Position numbers and translations under genes: made by a program
Shown: piece by piece, positions 34,810 through 42,658 of the stretch
Numbering within the stretch: the first letter of the stretch is position 1
Layout: every line of letters starts with the position of its first letter
NCBI GenBank assembly: GCA_024743175.1
Contig: JANSXA010000004.1
Location: 124,001-188,000 of the forward strand
Direction: 5' to 3'
DNA from: Pseudomonadaceae bacterium
Lineage (GTDB): Bacteria > Pseudomonadota > Gammaproteobacteria > Pseudomonadales > Azotimanducaceae
Length of the DNA stretch: 64,000 bases
The notes under the pieces: model-generated
What the model was told of the DNA's origin: nothing
Seen by the model: only the letters and a program-made list of their open reading frames with translations
The model's database searches: none

Positions 34810-35301
34810 ATGACCGCTATTGATGATTTTCTTACCAATAATGCAGCTTATGCAGGTACATTTTCCAAAGGCTCATTACCTATGCCGCCTGCAAAGCAGA
34901 TTGCAGCTGTAGTGTGTATGGATGCGCGCATGGAAACGGGTGCAATGCTGGGTCTGACGGAAGGTGATGCCCATGTAATCCGCAATGCCGGTGGTGTAGT
35001 TACCGACGATGTTATTCGTTCGTTGACCATTTCACAGCGACTGCTGGGCACTCGCGAGATCATGCTTATACACCATACAGATTGCGGCATGCTCACCTTT
35101 AAAGATGCTGACCTGAAACAGGCAATTTTTGAGGATGTGGGTTTAAAGCCGCCTTTTGCCATGGAAGCCTTTGAAGACATCGATACGGATGTTCGTCAGT
35201 CGCTGGCGAGGGTTAAAGCCAGTCCGTACATTCCGCATAAAGATCAGGTGCGTGGTTTTGTCTTCGAAGTAGAGAGCGGAAAGCTTAGAGAAGTGACTTA
35301 G
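34810..35301 (+). CDS. Beta-class carbonic anhydrase
   Basis: 163 residues, short for the class and similar in length to the mycobacterial Rv1284 type. Zinc ligands are Cys in VVCMDARM near residue 37, and His and Cys in LIHHTDCGM near residue 90. The catalytic Asp-Arg dyad lies in CMDAR. It interconverts CO2 and bicarbonate in the cytosol. ATG 34810 follows GAGGATGTTGAT. Its last 17 bases overlap the tail of the convergent ATP-grasp gene. Confidence 0.9.
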   Translation: MTAIDDFLTNNAAYAGTFSKGSLPMPPAKQIAAVVCMDARMETGAMLGLTEGDAHVIRNAGGVVTDDVIRSLTISQRLLGTREIMLIHHTDCGMLTFKDADLKQAIFEDVGLKPPFAMEAFEDIDTDVRQSLARVKASPYIPHKDQVRGFVFEVESGKLREVT

Positions 35302-36559
35302 AGGTGTCGTTACCGAGCAGCACAACTGGTGCAAATCCGCCACCTGGCGTGCGAAAATTTGTTGTCTGCCCCTGGTAGACCCGTGCTGTAAGTAGCTTTA
35401 TTTCACCATCGTACGTGAAAGCTCGGACGTCGTACTTCAGCGCCTTGCCCGAAGCGTCTATCCAGCGGGAAGGTGCCTGTACCTGCTCCTGCGCAACATA
35501 ACTGCCGTCTTTGAGCTGCAATATGTCACTCCAGACGCGCCGTGTCATTTTGGCACCGCGATAAGCGCCGCGACCGGCAAAGCCATCGGCCGGTTTGAAA
35601 AACAGACCCTTCCGATTCTGCCAGAGCTCAGCAGAGTTGTCAGCAGTCACTATCCACGTTCGCGGTATTGTGCTGAGAACAGGGTCTGCGCCAGACAGAG
35701 GTTCACGCAGCAGATATGGCTGGGTAGTCAGCAATGCCAGATTACGTTTGTCAGCAAATCGAGCGTGGTGTTCCGGTGATGGGCTGACAACTACGGCATT
35801 CGATGTCCAGGCGTTGCGCAGAACCCTTTGAGCAGGTTGGGTAAAGTAGAAATCAGTGAGGCGATTGTACACCAGATCAATGACCTCACCGTCGAGCGTC
35901 AAACTGCCGTTGTGAAAATTCATTTCTGCAGGATCTGCAACATACACCTGTATGCCGTAATCTTCGAAGTATTGTTGTGCAAGAACAAAGTCCGGGTGTA
36001 GAAACTGCGTTTGAGGCGCCTCATCAACAATCGCAAGTGTCTGAGGAATGCCATGTCGTCCCGCGTGTTGCCATTCCTTTATCACCATGGTGAACATCCA
36101 AGCAGGATCTGATGCCCCGCCCCATTTCTCACCGCACACGGGCATGTCAGATAAGCTGTTATAGAGGTTGTGAACGATAAATGCGCCGCCTGCGTTAGTG
36201 TTGATTTCTATGAGTCGTGGGCCTTCGCGGGTCATATGAAAGTCATACCCCATAAACAGGCCGGGGGTGGATTCGCCCCGGCAAATAGGTTGAGCAAGCT
36301 CGCTGTGCTGGTCGTTGCAGCGGTTGAAGAGTAGTTCTTCAAAATCAGGGGTATACAGGATCTTTTCGATACTGCTCACCTGCGCCTGCATGTCTGATAG
36401 ATCTGCCGGGGATAAAAACACTGGAGAGCCGGCAAACATTACCGGGCGCTGTGCCAATGAAGTCTGCAACGCAAGCGACCCGCCAGCGATGGTAGCTGCC
36501 ACCCTGCCGGGATCAATAGGCATGCAATTGCACGTCTCGTTAAGATACTCAATATTCAT
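35285..36559 (-). CDS. Circularly permuted ATP-grasp-type protein
   Basis: 424 residues with ATP-grasp features in an unusual order. An early RLIEINTNAGGAF, normally a late metal-binding strand, is near residue 125. The glycine/lysine ATP-binding segment FFKPADGFAGRGAY comes later, near residue 320, followed by YVAQEQVQAPSR. This permutation is found in glutathionylspermidine-synthase-like and CP_ATPgrasp proteins, which form amide bonds between a carboxylate and an amine. Substrates unknown. Its start overlaps the upstream ArsR gene by 4 nt (ATGA), so the regulator and enzyme are one unit. Ends inside the carbonic anhydrase tail. Confidence 0.75.
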   Translation of the reverse strand: MNIEYLNETCNCMPIDPGRVAATIAGGSLALQTSLAQRPVMFAGSPVFLSPADLSDMQAQVSSIEKILYTPDFEELLFNRCNDQHSELAQPICRGESTPGLFMGYDFHMTREGPRLIEINTNAGGAFIVHNLYNSLSDMPVCGEKWGGASDPAWMFTMVIKEWQHAGRHGIPQTLAIVDEAPQTQFLHPDFVLAQQYFEDYGIQVYVADPAEMNFHNGSLTLDGEVIDLVYNRLTDFYFTQPAQRVLRNAWTSNAVVVSPSPEHHARFADKRNLALLTTQPYLLREPLSGADPVLSTIPRTWIVTADNSAELWQNRKGLFFKPADGFAGRGAYRGAKMTRRVWSDILQLKDGSYVAQEQVQAPSRWIDASGKALKYDVRAFTYDGEIKLLTARVYQGQTTNFRTPGGGFAPVVLLGNDTSKSLL

Positions 36560-36879
36560 TTCAAAGCATCCTGGAGTGGCTGGCAGATCTGTGGGTGAGA
36601 ACAGCAGCAGTCTTCCATGAGGAACCCGAGAAGCCCCGCCATTTTCTCGTAATTTGCGGAATAAATAATTTGTCTGCCACGGCGTTCAGACTGCACCAGA
36701 CCGGCGTTTTTCAGCACCAACAATTGAGCAGATGCGGTGGTGGCGCCAACGCCAGCCAGCGTGGCGAGTTCGCCTGCATTGATGCCGTCTGGGCCAGCTT
36801 GAATGAGCGAGCGCACCAATGTCAGACGGCCTTCGTGTGCCAGTGCGCTTAATGTGTCTACAGCGTTATTCAGGTCCAT
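36556..36879 (-). CDS. ArsR-family winged-helix regulator with C-terminal Cys cluster
   Basis: 107 residues. Winged helix-turn-helix with recognition region GVGATTASAQLLVLKNAGLV and wing RRGRQIIYSANY. The tail EDCCCSHPQICQP carries four Cys and one His, a likely metal- or metalloid-sensing site, although its location at the C-terminus differs from the classic CxCxxC in the recognition helix of ArsR. It is translationally coupled to a permuted ATP-grasp enzyme and divergent from a SnoaL-like gene, so it may control either or both. Confidence 0.87.
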   Translation of the reverse strand: MDLNNAVDTLSALAHEGRLTLVRSLIQAGPDGINAGELATLAGVGATTASAQLLVLKNAGLVQSERRGRQIIYSANYEKMAGLLGFLMEDCCCSHPQICQPLQDALK

Positions 36880-36970
36880 ATTGCATTAATACATGAAATG
36901 ATGAAGTGTTGCAAATTGGCCGGCGATCACGCTTACATCTAGTTTTGCGGCTATCAGGACAGACACAGAT

Positions 36971-37354
36971 ATGAGCAATTTGGAAAAAAATAAATCAAAC
37001 GCCAAAGCTTTCTACGATTTGATGTTTAATCAATGTAAACCTCGTGAAGCCATTGAACGTTTCGTAGGGGACGAGTACATCCAACATAATCCCGAAGTTG
37101 CGGATGGCAAAGAAGGCTTCATCGAGTATTTCGAGCGGATGGCTGTCGACTACCCTGGCAAAGAAGTACATTTCAAGCGAGCGATAGCAGAAGCGGATCT
37201 GGTTGTTTTACACTGTCATCAGCTTTGGCCCGGAACTCAGAACTATGCAGGGATTGATATTTTTCGCTTTGATACCTGGGGCAAAATTGTAGAGCACTGG
37301 GATGTTCTTCAGGTTGTTGCAACCGACTCAAAAAACGATAACGGGCTGTTTTAG
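36971..37354 (+). CDS. SnoaL-like (NTF2-fold) protein
   Basis: 127 residues of the SnoaL polyketide-cyclase-like NTF2 fold. It contains YIQHNPEVADGKEGFIEYF, the beta strands VVLHCHQLW and IFRFDTWGKIVEHWDVLQ, all typical. Such proteins act as isomerases, cyclases or small ligand binders; the His-Asn pair in IQHNP is conserved among family members of unknown substrate. ATG 36971 follows a weak site. Divergent from the ArsR gene, with 91 bp for shared regulation. Confidence 0.85.
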   Translation: MSNLEKNKSNAKAFYDLMFNQCKPREAIERFVGDEYIQHNPEVADGKEGFIEYFERMAVDYPGKEVHFKRAIAEADLVVLHCHQLWPGTQNYAGIDIFRFDTWGKIVEHWDVLQVVATDSKNDNGLF

Positions 37355-37384
37355 GTCGGTCCTCTGAATCTTGGAGGAAACAGT

Positions 37385-37603
37385 TTGTTGGGGAAATCTT
37401 CGGGTCGCATCACTGTCTTGGTCGTTAGCTGTTTGCTTATCATTGCTGGCGCTGCCCTTATTTATCTGCGAGGTGGAATTCTGGCATGGCTCGGCCTGCT
37501 CATCGGTGTGGGTCTGCTTCTCAAGCACTGGTTACATACTTCAAATCAGGATTTGCCACCGCGTCTGACGATTTCAGTCATTTGGATGGCTGCGTGTTTA
37601 TGA
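37385..37603 (+). CDS. Small membrane protein, possibly the N-terminal part of a split gene
   Basis: 72 residues, predicted TM helices ITVLVVSCLLIIAGAALIYL and GILAWLGLLIGVGLLL, then a third hydrophobic stretch LTISVIWMAACL at the very end. It starts at TTG 37385, 7 nt after a perfect GGAGG. Its stop overlaps the ATG of the next frame (ATGA). The final hydrophobic stretch continues naturally into the MMIAPESRYW of the next frame, which suggests an ancestral single gene interrupted by a frameshift or now expressed by coupled re-initiation. Confidence 0.6.
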   Translation: MLGKSSGRITVLVVSCLLIIAGAALIYLRGGILAWLGLLIGVGLLLKHWLHTSNQDLPPRLTISVIWMAACL

Positions 37604-37932
37604 TGATTGCGCCTGAATCCCGGTACTGGGCCGTGACTGGCGTGCCGGACAGAGGGCCCTTCAACCAGCACTTTGTGCGCGATATCGGCTTCATTTATCT
37701 GCTTGGAAGGGCAGCCTTTGTTTTTGGATCTGTCTACACCAGGCATCGACTACAGCTCTGGCTGGTGCCCACCGCCTGGTTGGCATTCCATGCGGTGTTC
37801 CACGTTTGGGAGGTTGTTGTTGGCATCTGCGGGCCGGAATCTCTAGTAGAAGACTTGGCCGGTGTTACGGTGCCCGCATTGCTGGGCCTGGGTTTGATCT
37901 ATGCCAGCTACACCGTTCAGGGTTGTGAGTAA
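37600..37932 (+). CDS. Membrane protein of the GPFNxHFVRD type
   Basis: 110 residues. The conserved block VPDRGPFNQHFVRDIGFIYL is familiar from a family of small four-helix proteobacterial membrane proteins of unknown function, in which a transmembrane helix normally precedes APEsWY. Here that helix is encoded in the other frame, at the end of the 72-residue ORF. ATG 37600 overlaps the upstream stop. Three hydrophobic segments follow (FIYLLGRAAFVFGSVY, LWLVPTAWLAFHAVFHVW, VTVPALLGLGLIYASY). Confidence 0.65.
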   Translation: MMIAPESRYWAVTGVPDRGPFNQHFVRDIGFIYLLGRAAFVFGSVYTRHRLQLWLVPTAWLAFHAVFHVWEVVVGICGPESLVEDLAGVTVPALLGLGLIYASYTVQGCE

Positions 37933-38408
37933 GCCGTTTGTTGCACCTGAGTCTCGAGCGCCGGAAACCCTTGAATGGCTGGACAACCCGCGCAGCGTAG
38001 AGCGCTTCAGCCTTGAAAGTAAGAAGGGTGCTTCTGACCGATTACCTGTCTCAAAAGTCAATCGAGGAAGAAGTGTCTTATGTTTTTATATCTGTTGATC
38101 TGGAGCGGGATTCAATAAACAAAGTTTCTGAATATGTGCAGCATTTCAGCGCATTGATCCGCGGTGTAACGGGCAGGCAGGACCAGCTGCAACAGATAGC
38201 GGATAGCCTTGGTATATCCTTTGAGGTTTCGAGCGACGGTGATGCTTATGAGGTTTCGCATTCGATAACCTTTTCCATCATTGATCCTGAAGCTGTGTTT
38301 TGCGGACGCTTTAGACCCGGACTTAATGTTCCCCATCTTGCGCAGGAATTCGAAGCTCGCCTTGATTCGTTTGCGCCTACTGACAGTATGCTGTCAGGAG
38401 GCCTGTGA
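37925..38408 (+). pseudogene. Decayed SCO1/SenC-type copper chaperone, CxxxC region deleted
   Basis: The region encodes the two ends of a SCO1/SenC protein in different frames. Frame 2 (from about 37925) gives APETLEWLDNPRSVERFSLESKKGA, matching the NPR...F.L start of the thioredoxin-like domain. Frame 3 (from about 38060) gives VSYVFISVDLERDS, EYVQHFSALIRGVTGRQDQ and VSHSITFSIIDPE, matching the second half, including the conserved His. The central part with the copper-binding CxxxC (normally before SVDPERD) is missing. A deletion plus frame change therefore explains both halves. The 131-residue ORF listed at 38013 could still be translated but cannot bind copper in the usual way. Confidence 0.7.
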
Positions 38409-38448
38409 GATAGTTACACCTTACTTATGACTGTTAGAGGTTTGCACA

Positions 38449-39045
38449 GTGAAACACTATTACCATCCAATGAGCCGGGCAGTGACTACCCACTGGATGC
38501 TCACCGAACTTGACGCTGAACATGAGCAGGTTGTCATCGATTACACCGCCGGTGAAAACAATACACCAGAGTATCGCGCTATAAATCCTATGGGCAAGAT
38601 CCCCGCACTGGTAGACGAAGGCGTCGTCATTACGGAAACCGCTGCTATCGTAGCTTATCTGGCTGACAAGTTTGCGGACAAAGGCATGGCACCAGATGTG
38701 GGTTCAAGCCAGCGCGGTAGTTACTATCGATATCTGTTCTATCCAGGCACTACTCTGGAACCCATGTTTACCTTCAATCAGCTGGACGTCGAAAATCTAT
38801 CACCCCAATCTACCGGGTGGGGTGATCTTGAACGATGCCTGCAGACCATAGAACAGATGACGCCAGAAGTGGACTGGGCATTGGGGCCTGACTTCACAGC
38901 GGCAGATGTAGTATTCGGCGGGACACTGGACTTTGCTGTTCAATTTGGCTGGTTAACGTCTCCGAGTCCAAAGGTTGCAGCTTACGTTAAGCGCATAAAA
39001 AACAGGGATGCGTACCGCCGGAGTCATGATGAATCGTGGCACTGA
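38449..39045 (+). CDS. Glutathione S-transferase
   Basis: 198 residues: N-terminal thioredoxin fold with YYHPMSRAVTTHWMLTELDAE, NPMGKIPALVDEG and the glutathione-binding ETAAIVAYL; C-terminal helical domain with FTAADVVFGGTLDFA. GTG 38449 is the start (KHYYHPMS). Substrate unknown. It follows the SCO1 remnant by 40 bp and is convergent with the sulfatase gene. It is unrelated in sequence detail to the other two GSTs in this window. Confidence 0.87.
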   Translation: MKHYYHPMSRAVTTHWMLTELDAEHEQVVIDYTAGENNTPEYRAINPMGKIPALVDEGVVITETAAIVAYLADKFADKGMAPDVGSSQRGSYYRYLFYPGTTLEPMFTFNQLDVENLSPQSTGWGDLERCLQTIEQMTPEVDWALGPDFTAADVVFGGTLDFAVQFGWLTSPSPKVAAYVKRIKNRDAYRRSHDESWH

Positions 39046-39091
39046 CAGAGCAATTCAGCGATTTAGGCTCAGCCATTCATCTGCACAATAT

Positions 39092-41038
39092 TCAAGGCGT
39101 GACGATATTGAATTGCAGATTTACCGGATCCAGCGCTTCGAACAATGATTTCATCAGTCCAGTTTTGTCCTCGAGCTGCATCGCCCCGGATTGAACAAGG
39201 CTGCTTGCGGTTGCCTCACGGGTTAACAGCTTTGTGAAATCAGTTCGGCTGACCGTTACCTGCCCGCTCGCCTTTGCATCGGGTCCGGCGCGAGGGAACA
39301 TGTAACTCCTGTTCAAATCCACACTGACAACCTCTTTACGTTCGGGGAAGTTGAACTGAATGATGCCACCGTCGCCCTGCATCTTTGCCGGATTGAAGCG
39401 CGTTGCCAGGGAGTCGAACAGATCAACTGCGGGGATGTTGTTCAGCACACCAGCATTGCCTGTCGAAATTGTCGCTGTGTCAGCGTTACCCTCGCGAAGC
39501 TCTTTGGCGCCAACCAGATAGATGTTTCGCCAGGTTCCAGCCTCAGCCTGAAATCCGAGTTGCTCGTAAGTCGATGCCAGCCATTTGCGCGCCATCTCAT
39601 TTTCAGCATCCGCAAAGACTACGTGGTTGAATACCGTCGCTGCCCAGCGGTAGTCACCCTGATTGAAAGCTTCTTCACCAACAGCCAGGGCTTTGTCTGC
39701 ACCACCCATAGCCGCGACGTACTTTACGGACGCTTCCGCAGGTGGCAACTGATGATAATTGGCAGGTACGTTGTCCCACCAGCCGAAATAGCGTTGATAG
39801 ACCGCCTTTGAGTTATGGTTCAACGTGCCGTAATAATCGCGGACCCCGAAATCGGTTTTGGCGAAGTCCGGTTCGCCGATGTTCTCGGCAATTTCATGCA
39901 TCGTTGCGCCCTGATTTGCCTGTCGCATGGTCTGGTCATGGACATAACGATAAAGACCGCGTTGGTTTCTGAGGGTGGCTTCCACGTTGTCTCTACCCCA
40001 GGTCGGCCAATGGTGAGACGCAAGTAAAACATCGGACTTTGCGCCATATTCTGCGTACATGGCATCAATCACTTTGCTCCACTTGAGCGTATCGCGAATC
40101 AATGCCCCCCGCGGCGTGAGGACGTTATGAAAGGTGCGTGTCGCAACCTCGGCGCTGTGTAATGCCTTGAACTGCGGTAAGTAGAAGACAAATTCAGCAG
40201 GCGCTTCGGTTTCACTGGCATCCATGAACTCAAAAACGATGCCATCGATAGTCAGCGTTTCGCCATCTTTGCTGATGCTTCGGGTCGGCGGTATCAGAGC
40301 TACGGCGCCACGTGAGAGCGCCTGGCCTAAGCCAACGCCGACAAGAGACGTGTCTCCCGCCGGTAGTGATGTTCCAAATTGATACTGCACGCGTCGGTTC
40401 ATGGCCGTGCCGGCAACAACGCTCTCTCCAATCGACTCCCGGACAAAACCGTGTGGAGCGATGATCTGTACGCCGTTAGTGGCAAGATCCTGTTTACTCA
40501 CAACGCCGTTGGCGCCGCCATAATGGTCGCCATGGCTGTGCGTGAATAGAACCGCTTTAACCAATCGTTCACCCAGTACTTTGTTCGCCAAAGCCAACCC
40601 GGCTCTCGCCGGTGCCGGTGTGGTCAATGGATCGACAACAATCCAACCCGTCTCGCCTGTAATCAGGGTCATTTGCGCCAGATCGTAACCGCGGATCTGG
40701 TAAATGCCGGGCACAACTTCAAACAAACCGTGGATACTGTTGAGCTTTCCCTGCCGCCACAGCGAAGGGTTCACCGTATCGGGTGCGCTACCTTTCACAA
40801 ACTCAAACTGGTTTGGATCCCACGCCACCGAGCCGTCTGCGTTGAGAATTGGTTTTTCGATTTTGGCCAGAAAACCTCGATTCGCGTTCTCAAAATCTGT
40901 CTGATCTGAAATAGGTAAACGCGCGGCGAACTCAGCGTTGGCTTGTTTTGTTGCTGTGGTTGCCTCGCCTTCAGGAGGATTGGCATAAGCGTTAGTTGCA
41001 GCGCTCAGCGCCAAAAGTGAAATGATGGCTGCTTTCAT
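39092..41038 (-). CDS. Alkyl/aryl-sulfatase of the SdsA1 type (metallo-beta-lactamase fold)
   Basis: About 648 residues. ATG 41038 is the start (MKAAIISLLALSAATNAYA signal peptide) with GAGAGAGGGA before it, not the ORF-track start. A metallo-beta-lactamase domain carries THSHGDHYGGANG near residue 165 (H-x-H-x-D-H) and further metal ligands in LHSAEVATR. It is followed by the helical dimerisation domain and a C-terminal SCP-2-like domain (FNPAKMQGDGG, LNRSYMFP). SdsA1 homologues hydrolyse primary alkyl sulfates such as dodecyl sulfate in the periplasm, supplying sulfate and carbon. Monocistronic. Confidence 0.92.
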   Translation of the reverse strand: MKAAIISLLALSAATNAYANPPEGEATTATKQANAEFAARLPISDQTDFENANRGFLAKIEKPILNADGSVAWDPNQFEFVKGSAPDTVNPSLWRQGKLNSIHGLFEVVPGIYQIRGYDLAQMTLITGETGWIVVDPLTTPAPARAGLALANKVLGERLVKAVLFTHSHGDHYGGANGVVSKQDLATNGVQIIAPHGFVRESIGESVVAGTAMNRRVQYQFGTSLPAGDTSLVGVGLGQALSRGAVALIPPTRSISKDGETLTIDGIVFEFMDASETEAPAEFVFYLPQFKALHSAEVATRTFHNVLTPRGALIRDTLKWSKVIDAMYAEYGAKSDVLLASHHWPTWGRDNVEATLRNQRGLYRYVHDQTMRQANQGATMHEIAENIGEPDFAKTDFGVRDYYGTLNHNSKAVYQRYFGWWDNVPANYHQLPPAEASVKYVAAMGGADKALAVGEEAFNQGDYRWAATVFNHVVFADAENEMARKWLASTYEQLGFQAEAGTWRNIYLVGAKELREGNADTATISTGNAGVLNNIPAVDLFDSLATRFNPAKMQGDGGIIQFNFPERKEVVSVDLNRSYMFPRAGPDAKASGQVTVSRTDFTKLLTREATASSLVQSGAMQLEDKTGLMKSLFEALDPVNLQFNIVTP

Positions 41039-41080
41039 GTTGGTCCCTCTCTCTCTCAAACCCCGTTTCTCGATGCACAA

Positions 41081-41305
41081 GAGTCACATCAATTTGAAGG
41101 TGTATCAACGACAGAAATATCTCAGACTGAAAGATTAAGGCGATTGGCGCTATCTATAGCAGATTTCAAAAAAGGGGGTATGTCTAACGACTGTTTTCGG
41201 GCTAGCGCCTAATGTTGAAGTCTAACTTTGTTGAAGCAGGTGAGATTGCCGACCTCCTGGACGCAGCCGGCAACCTCGATTCCCACTTGAAAGGAAAGAA
41301 ATGGA
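41081..41305. other. Gene-free stretch between sulfatase and UrcA genes
   Basis: About 225 bases with no supported gene; the 123-codon ORF at 41212 is antisense to the UrcA gene and has no family features. A CCCCCTTTTTT run on the minus strand near 41171-41181 might end UrcA transcription, but I see no strong stem before it. Confidence 0.35.
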
Positions 41306-41635
41306 TCAGCCCGCGTGCTGCTCCTTCACCAGCGGGGCATCGATCTTGGCTACAGCGCGACTCAGGGCATCCTCATAGCACGCCTTCCTTTCCTTCGTGG
41401 CAAGAGCGTAGAAACTGCTGGAAGATCGGTCATGGAGGCCACAGACTTTCACTGCAGCTCGTTGAAGTCGATCGTAGAGCACCTCAGCGCCTGCGGGCTT
41501 GGAAAGATCGAGTTCAGCATAGGATACGGCCACAGCCTGCATCTCGCCCTCACTCATGTCTGCGAACGCCACACTGGTGTTGAGCGCGAATGCCAGCACA
41601 CCAATTTTTCCAATATCATGTACACCAATCATCAT
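41306..41635 (-). CDS. UrcA family small exported protein
   Basis: 109 residues beginning at ATG 41635, five nt after AAGGAG, not at the ORF-track start 50 codons earlier. A signal peptide (GVLAFALNTSVAFA) is followed by the UrcA-like region: VAVSYAELDLSKPAGAEVLYDRLQRAAVKVCGL and a second Cys in RKACYEDALSRAV, the pair expected to form a disulfide. UrcA-type proteins are exported and their role is unknown. The leader carries a perfect dyad at 41696-41713. Confidence 0.82.
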   Translation of the reverse strand: MMIGVHDIGKIGVLAFALNTSVAFADMSEGEMQAVAVSYAELDLSKPAGAEVLYDRLQRAAVKVCGLHDRSSSSFYALATKERKACYEDALSRAVAKIDAPLVKEQHAG

Positions 41636-42132
41636 TAATACTCCTTGATTAGGTTGTGTTCCCTTGAGAAAAGGGGACGGATCGTCGCGACCCGCGCCTG
41701 CAGAACTGCAGGCACTATGCCAACTCGTTGTAAGAGGCAGCCCTCTCAATGAAACGTCCGTGGAATGGCGCCTTAACCGCAACGGTCTCTCTGGTCTGCC
41801 ATTGAAACGAATCTAAGAAAGGTTTAAAAATTGTGCCTGCAGCAGTAAGTCGGAAGGCGTTTGCACTGTTGCAGTGCAACAAAAAATGCCGCCGAGGCTA
41901 AGCGCGCTACTCCAACACTAACGTTGTTTCTAACAGGACTAGCTGAAACAGGGTCTCTCGACTGAAGTGAACCGAAAGGTCTAGCCATTGAGTCTCGTTT
42001 CTGCGTTTTCGAAAACAGGTATTCACTCTGCCGCACCACTATTAAAAAAGTTGGCTAAAAAAGACAGGCGGTTGGAGAGTGTGCTTCCGAGCCAATGCCT
42101 CGAGTGACAACTCACACCAAAGGAATCGTTTA
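41636..42132. other. Gene-free region with inverted repeats upstream of urcA and the POT gene
   Basis: About 500 bases without a supported gene; the 71-codon ORF at 41824 lacks a ribosome site and coding character. Two perfect dyads are visible: GCCTGCAG-AA-CTGCAGGC (41696-41713), 61 bases before the UrcA start and a candidate operator, and TTGCACTG-TTG-CAGTGCAA (41861-41879), of unknown role. The region must also hold the promoter of the POT gene at 42133. Confidence 0.45.
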
Positions 42133-42344
42133 ATGACAAGTGCGTATCAGGAACCCGGTGATGCGAGGGGTACCTTTCTCGGGCATCCCAAAGGCCTGCT
42201 TGTTTTGTTTTTTGCCGAAATGTGGGAGCGCTTTTCTTATTACGGTATGCGTGCGCTGCTGATTTTCTATCTTGTGCAGCATTGGATGTTTTCCGACAGC
42301 GAGGCCGGGATTATATACGGCGCCTATACCGCGCTGGTTTACAT
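42133..42344 (+). pseudogene. POT-family proton/oligopeptide symporter, truncated by an IS element
   Basis: About 71 codons of a DtpA-like proton-dependent oligopeptide transporter. The N-terminal [30 protein letters not shown], a family hallmark with the ExxERFxYYG segment, is followed by [13 protein letters not shown] in helix 2. The frame then runs into unrelated sequence ([14 protein letters not shown]) at about 42345. Full-length family members have some 450-500 residues and 12-14 helices, so this is a dead gene. ATG 42133 has an AAAGGAA ribosome site, showing it was once a normal gene. Confidence 0.88.
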
Positions 42345-42495
42345 TGACCTTTCCCCCAAAAACTTGACCGTTGCGAATGAGATTTTTCCCATTAAATTGT
42401 ACGAAGGGAAAAGTCGATATGAAGCGCAAGACCTACACAGAAGAGCAGATCATCGCGATCTTGAACGAGCATGAAGCAGGACTGCCAGCCACGTC
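42345..42495 (+). mobile_element. Left-end fragment of an IS3-family insertion sequence
   Basis: The left end starts near TGACCTTTCCCCCAAA at 42345. Inside, ATG 42419 opens the start of an IS3-type OrfA ([21 protein letters not shown]), preceded by GAAGGGAAAA as ribosome site. After about 25 codons (CTGCCAGCCACG, about 42492) homology stops and AT-rich sequence begins. OrfA is therefore broken, with no OrfB and no right terminal repeat. It is a remnant that cut the POT gene and was later truncated by the arrival or rearrangement of the HipBA segment. The exact ends are estimates. Confidence 0.75.
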
Positions 42496-42529
42496 AAATT
42501 ACTACCTTTGTACGATAGCTCACGAAGAT

Positions 42530-42652
42530 TGATCTATTTAAGAAGATCATAAATATCTATGATCTATTTTGATAGATATTCCAATAGAAAATATTCATAA
42601 AACGATCTATAGTAATACTTCATTTGTAAAAATGATCTACCTTGATGGATCA
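42530..42652 (+). promoter_or_regulatory. HipB operator array of four TGATCT-N8-AGATCA-like sites
   Basis: Upstream of hipB lie four copies of one 20-bp inverted repeat: TGATCT-N8-AGATCA at 42530-42549 (perfect), TGATCT-N8-AGATAT at 42560-42579, CGATCT-N8-ACTTCA at 42603-42622 (weak) and TGATCT-N8-GGATCA at 42633-42652. Sites 1-2 and sites 3-4 are each exactly 30 bp apart centre to centre, three helical turns, with 43 bp between the pairs. This matches the multi-operator autoregulation known for HipBA, although the half-site is unlike the E. coli TATCC motif. AT-rich sequence between the pairs probably contains the promoter. Confidence 0.72.
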
Positions 42653-42658
42653 TGGTAG

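Noticed and set aside
41212-41638. Plus-strand ORFs opposite the UrcA gene
   Set aside because: Antisense to UrcA, which has a clear signal peptide, Cys pair and ribosome site.
41824-42039. 71-codon minus-strand ORF between UrcA and POT genes
   Set aside because: Weak start context, no recognisable domain.
42079-42474. 131-codon ORF as one real protein
   Set aside because: It is a chimera: POT N-terminus running into the IS3 end. Annotated as a pseudogene plus IS remnant.
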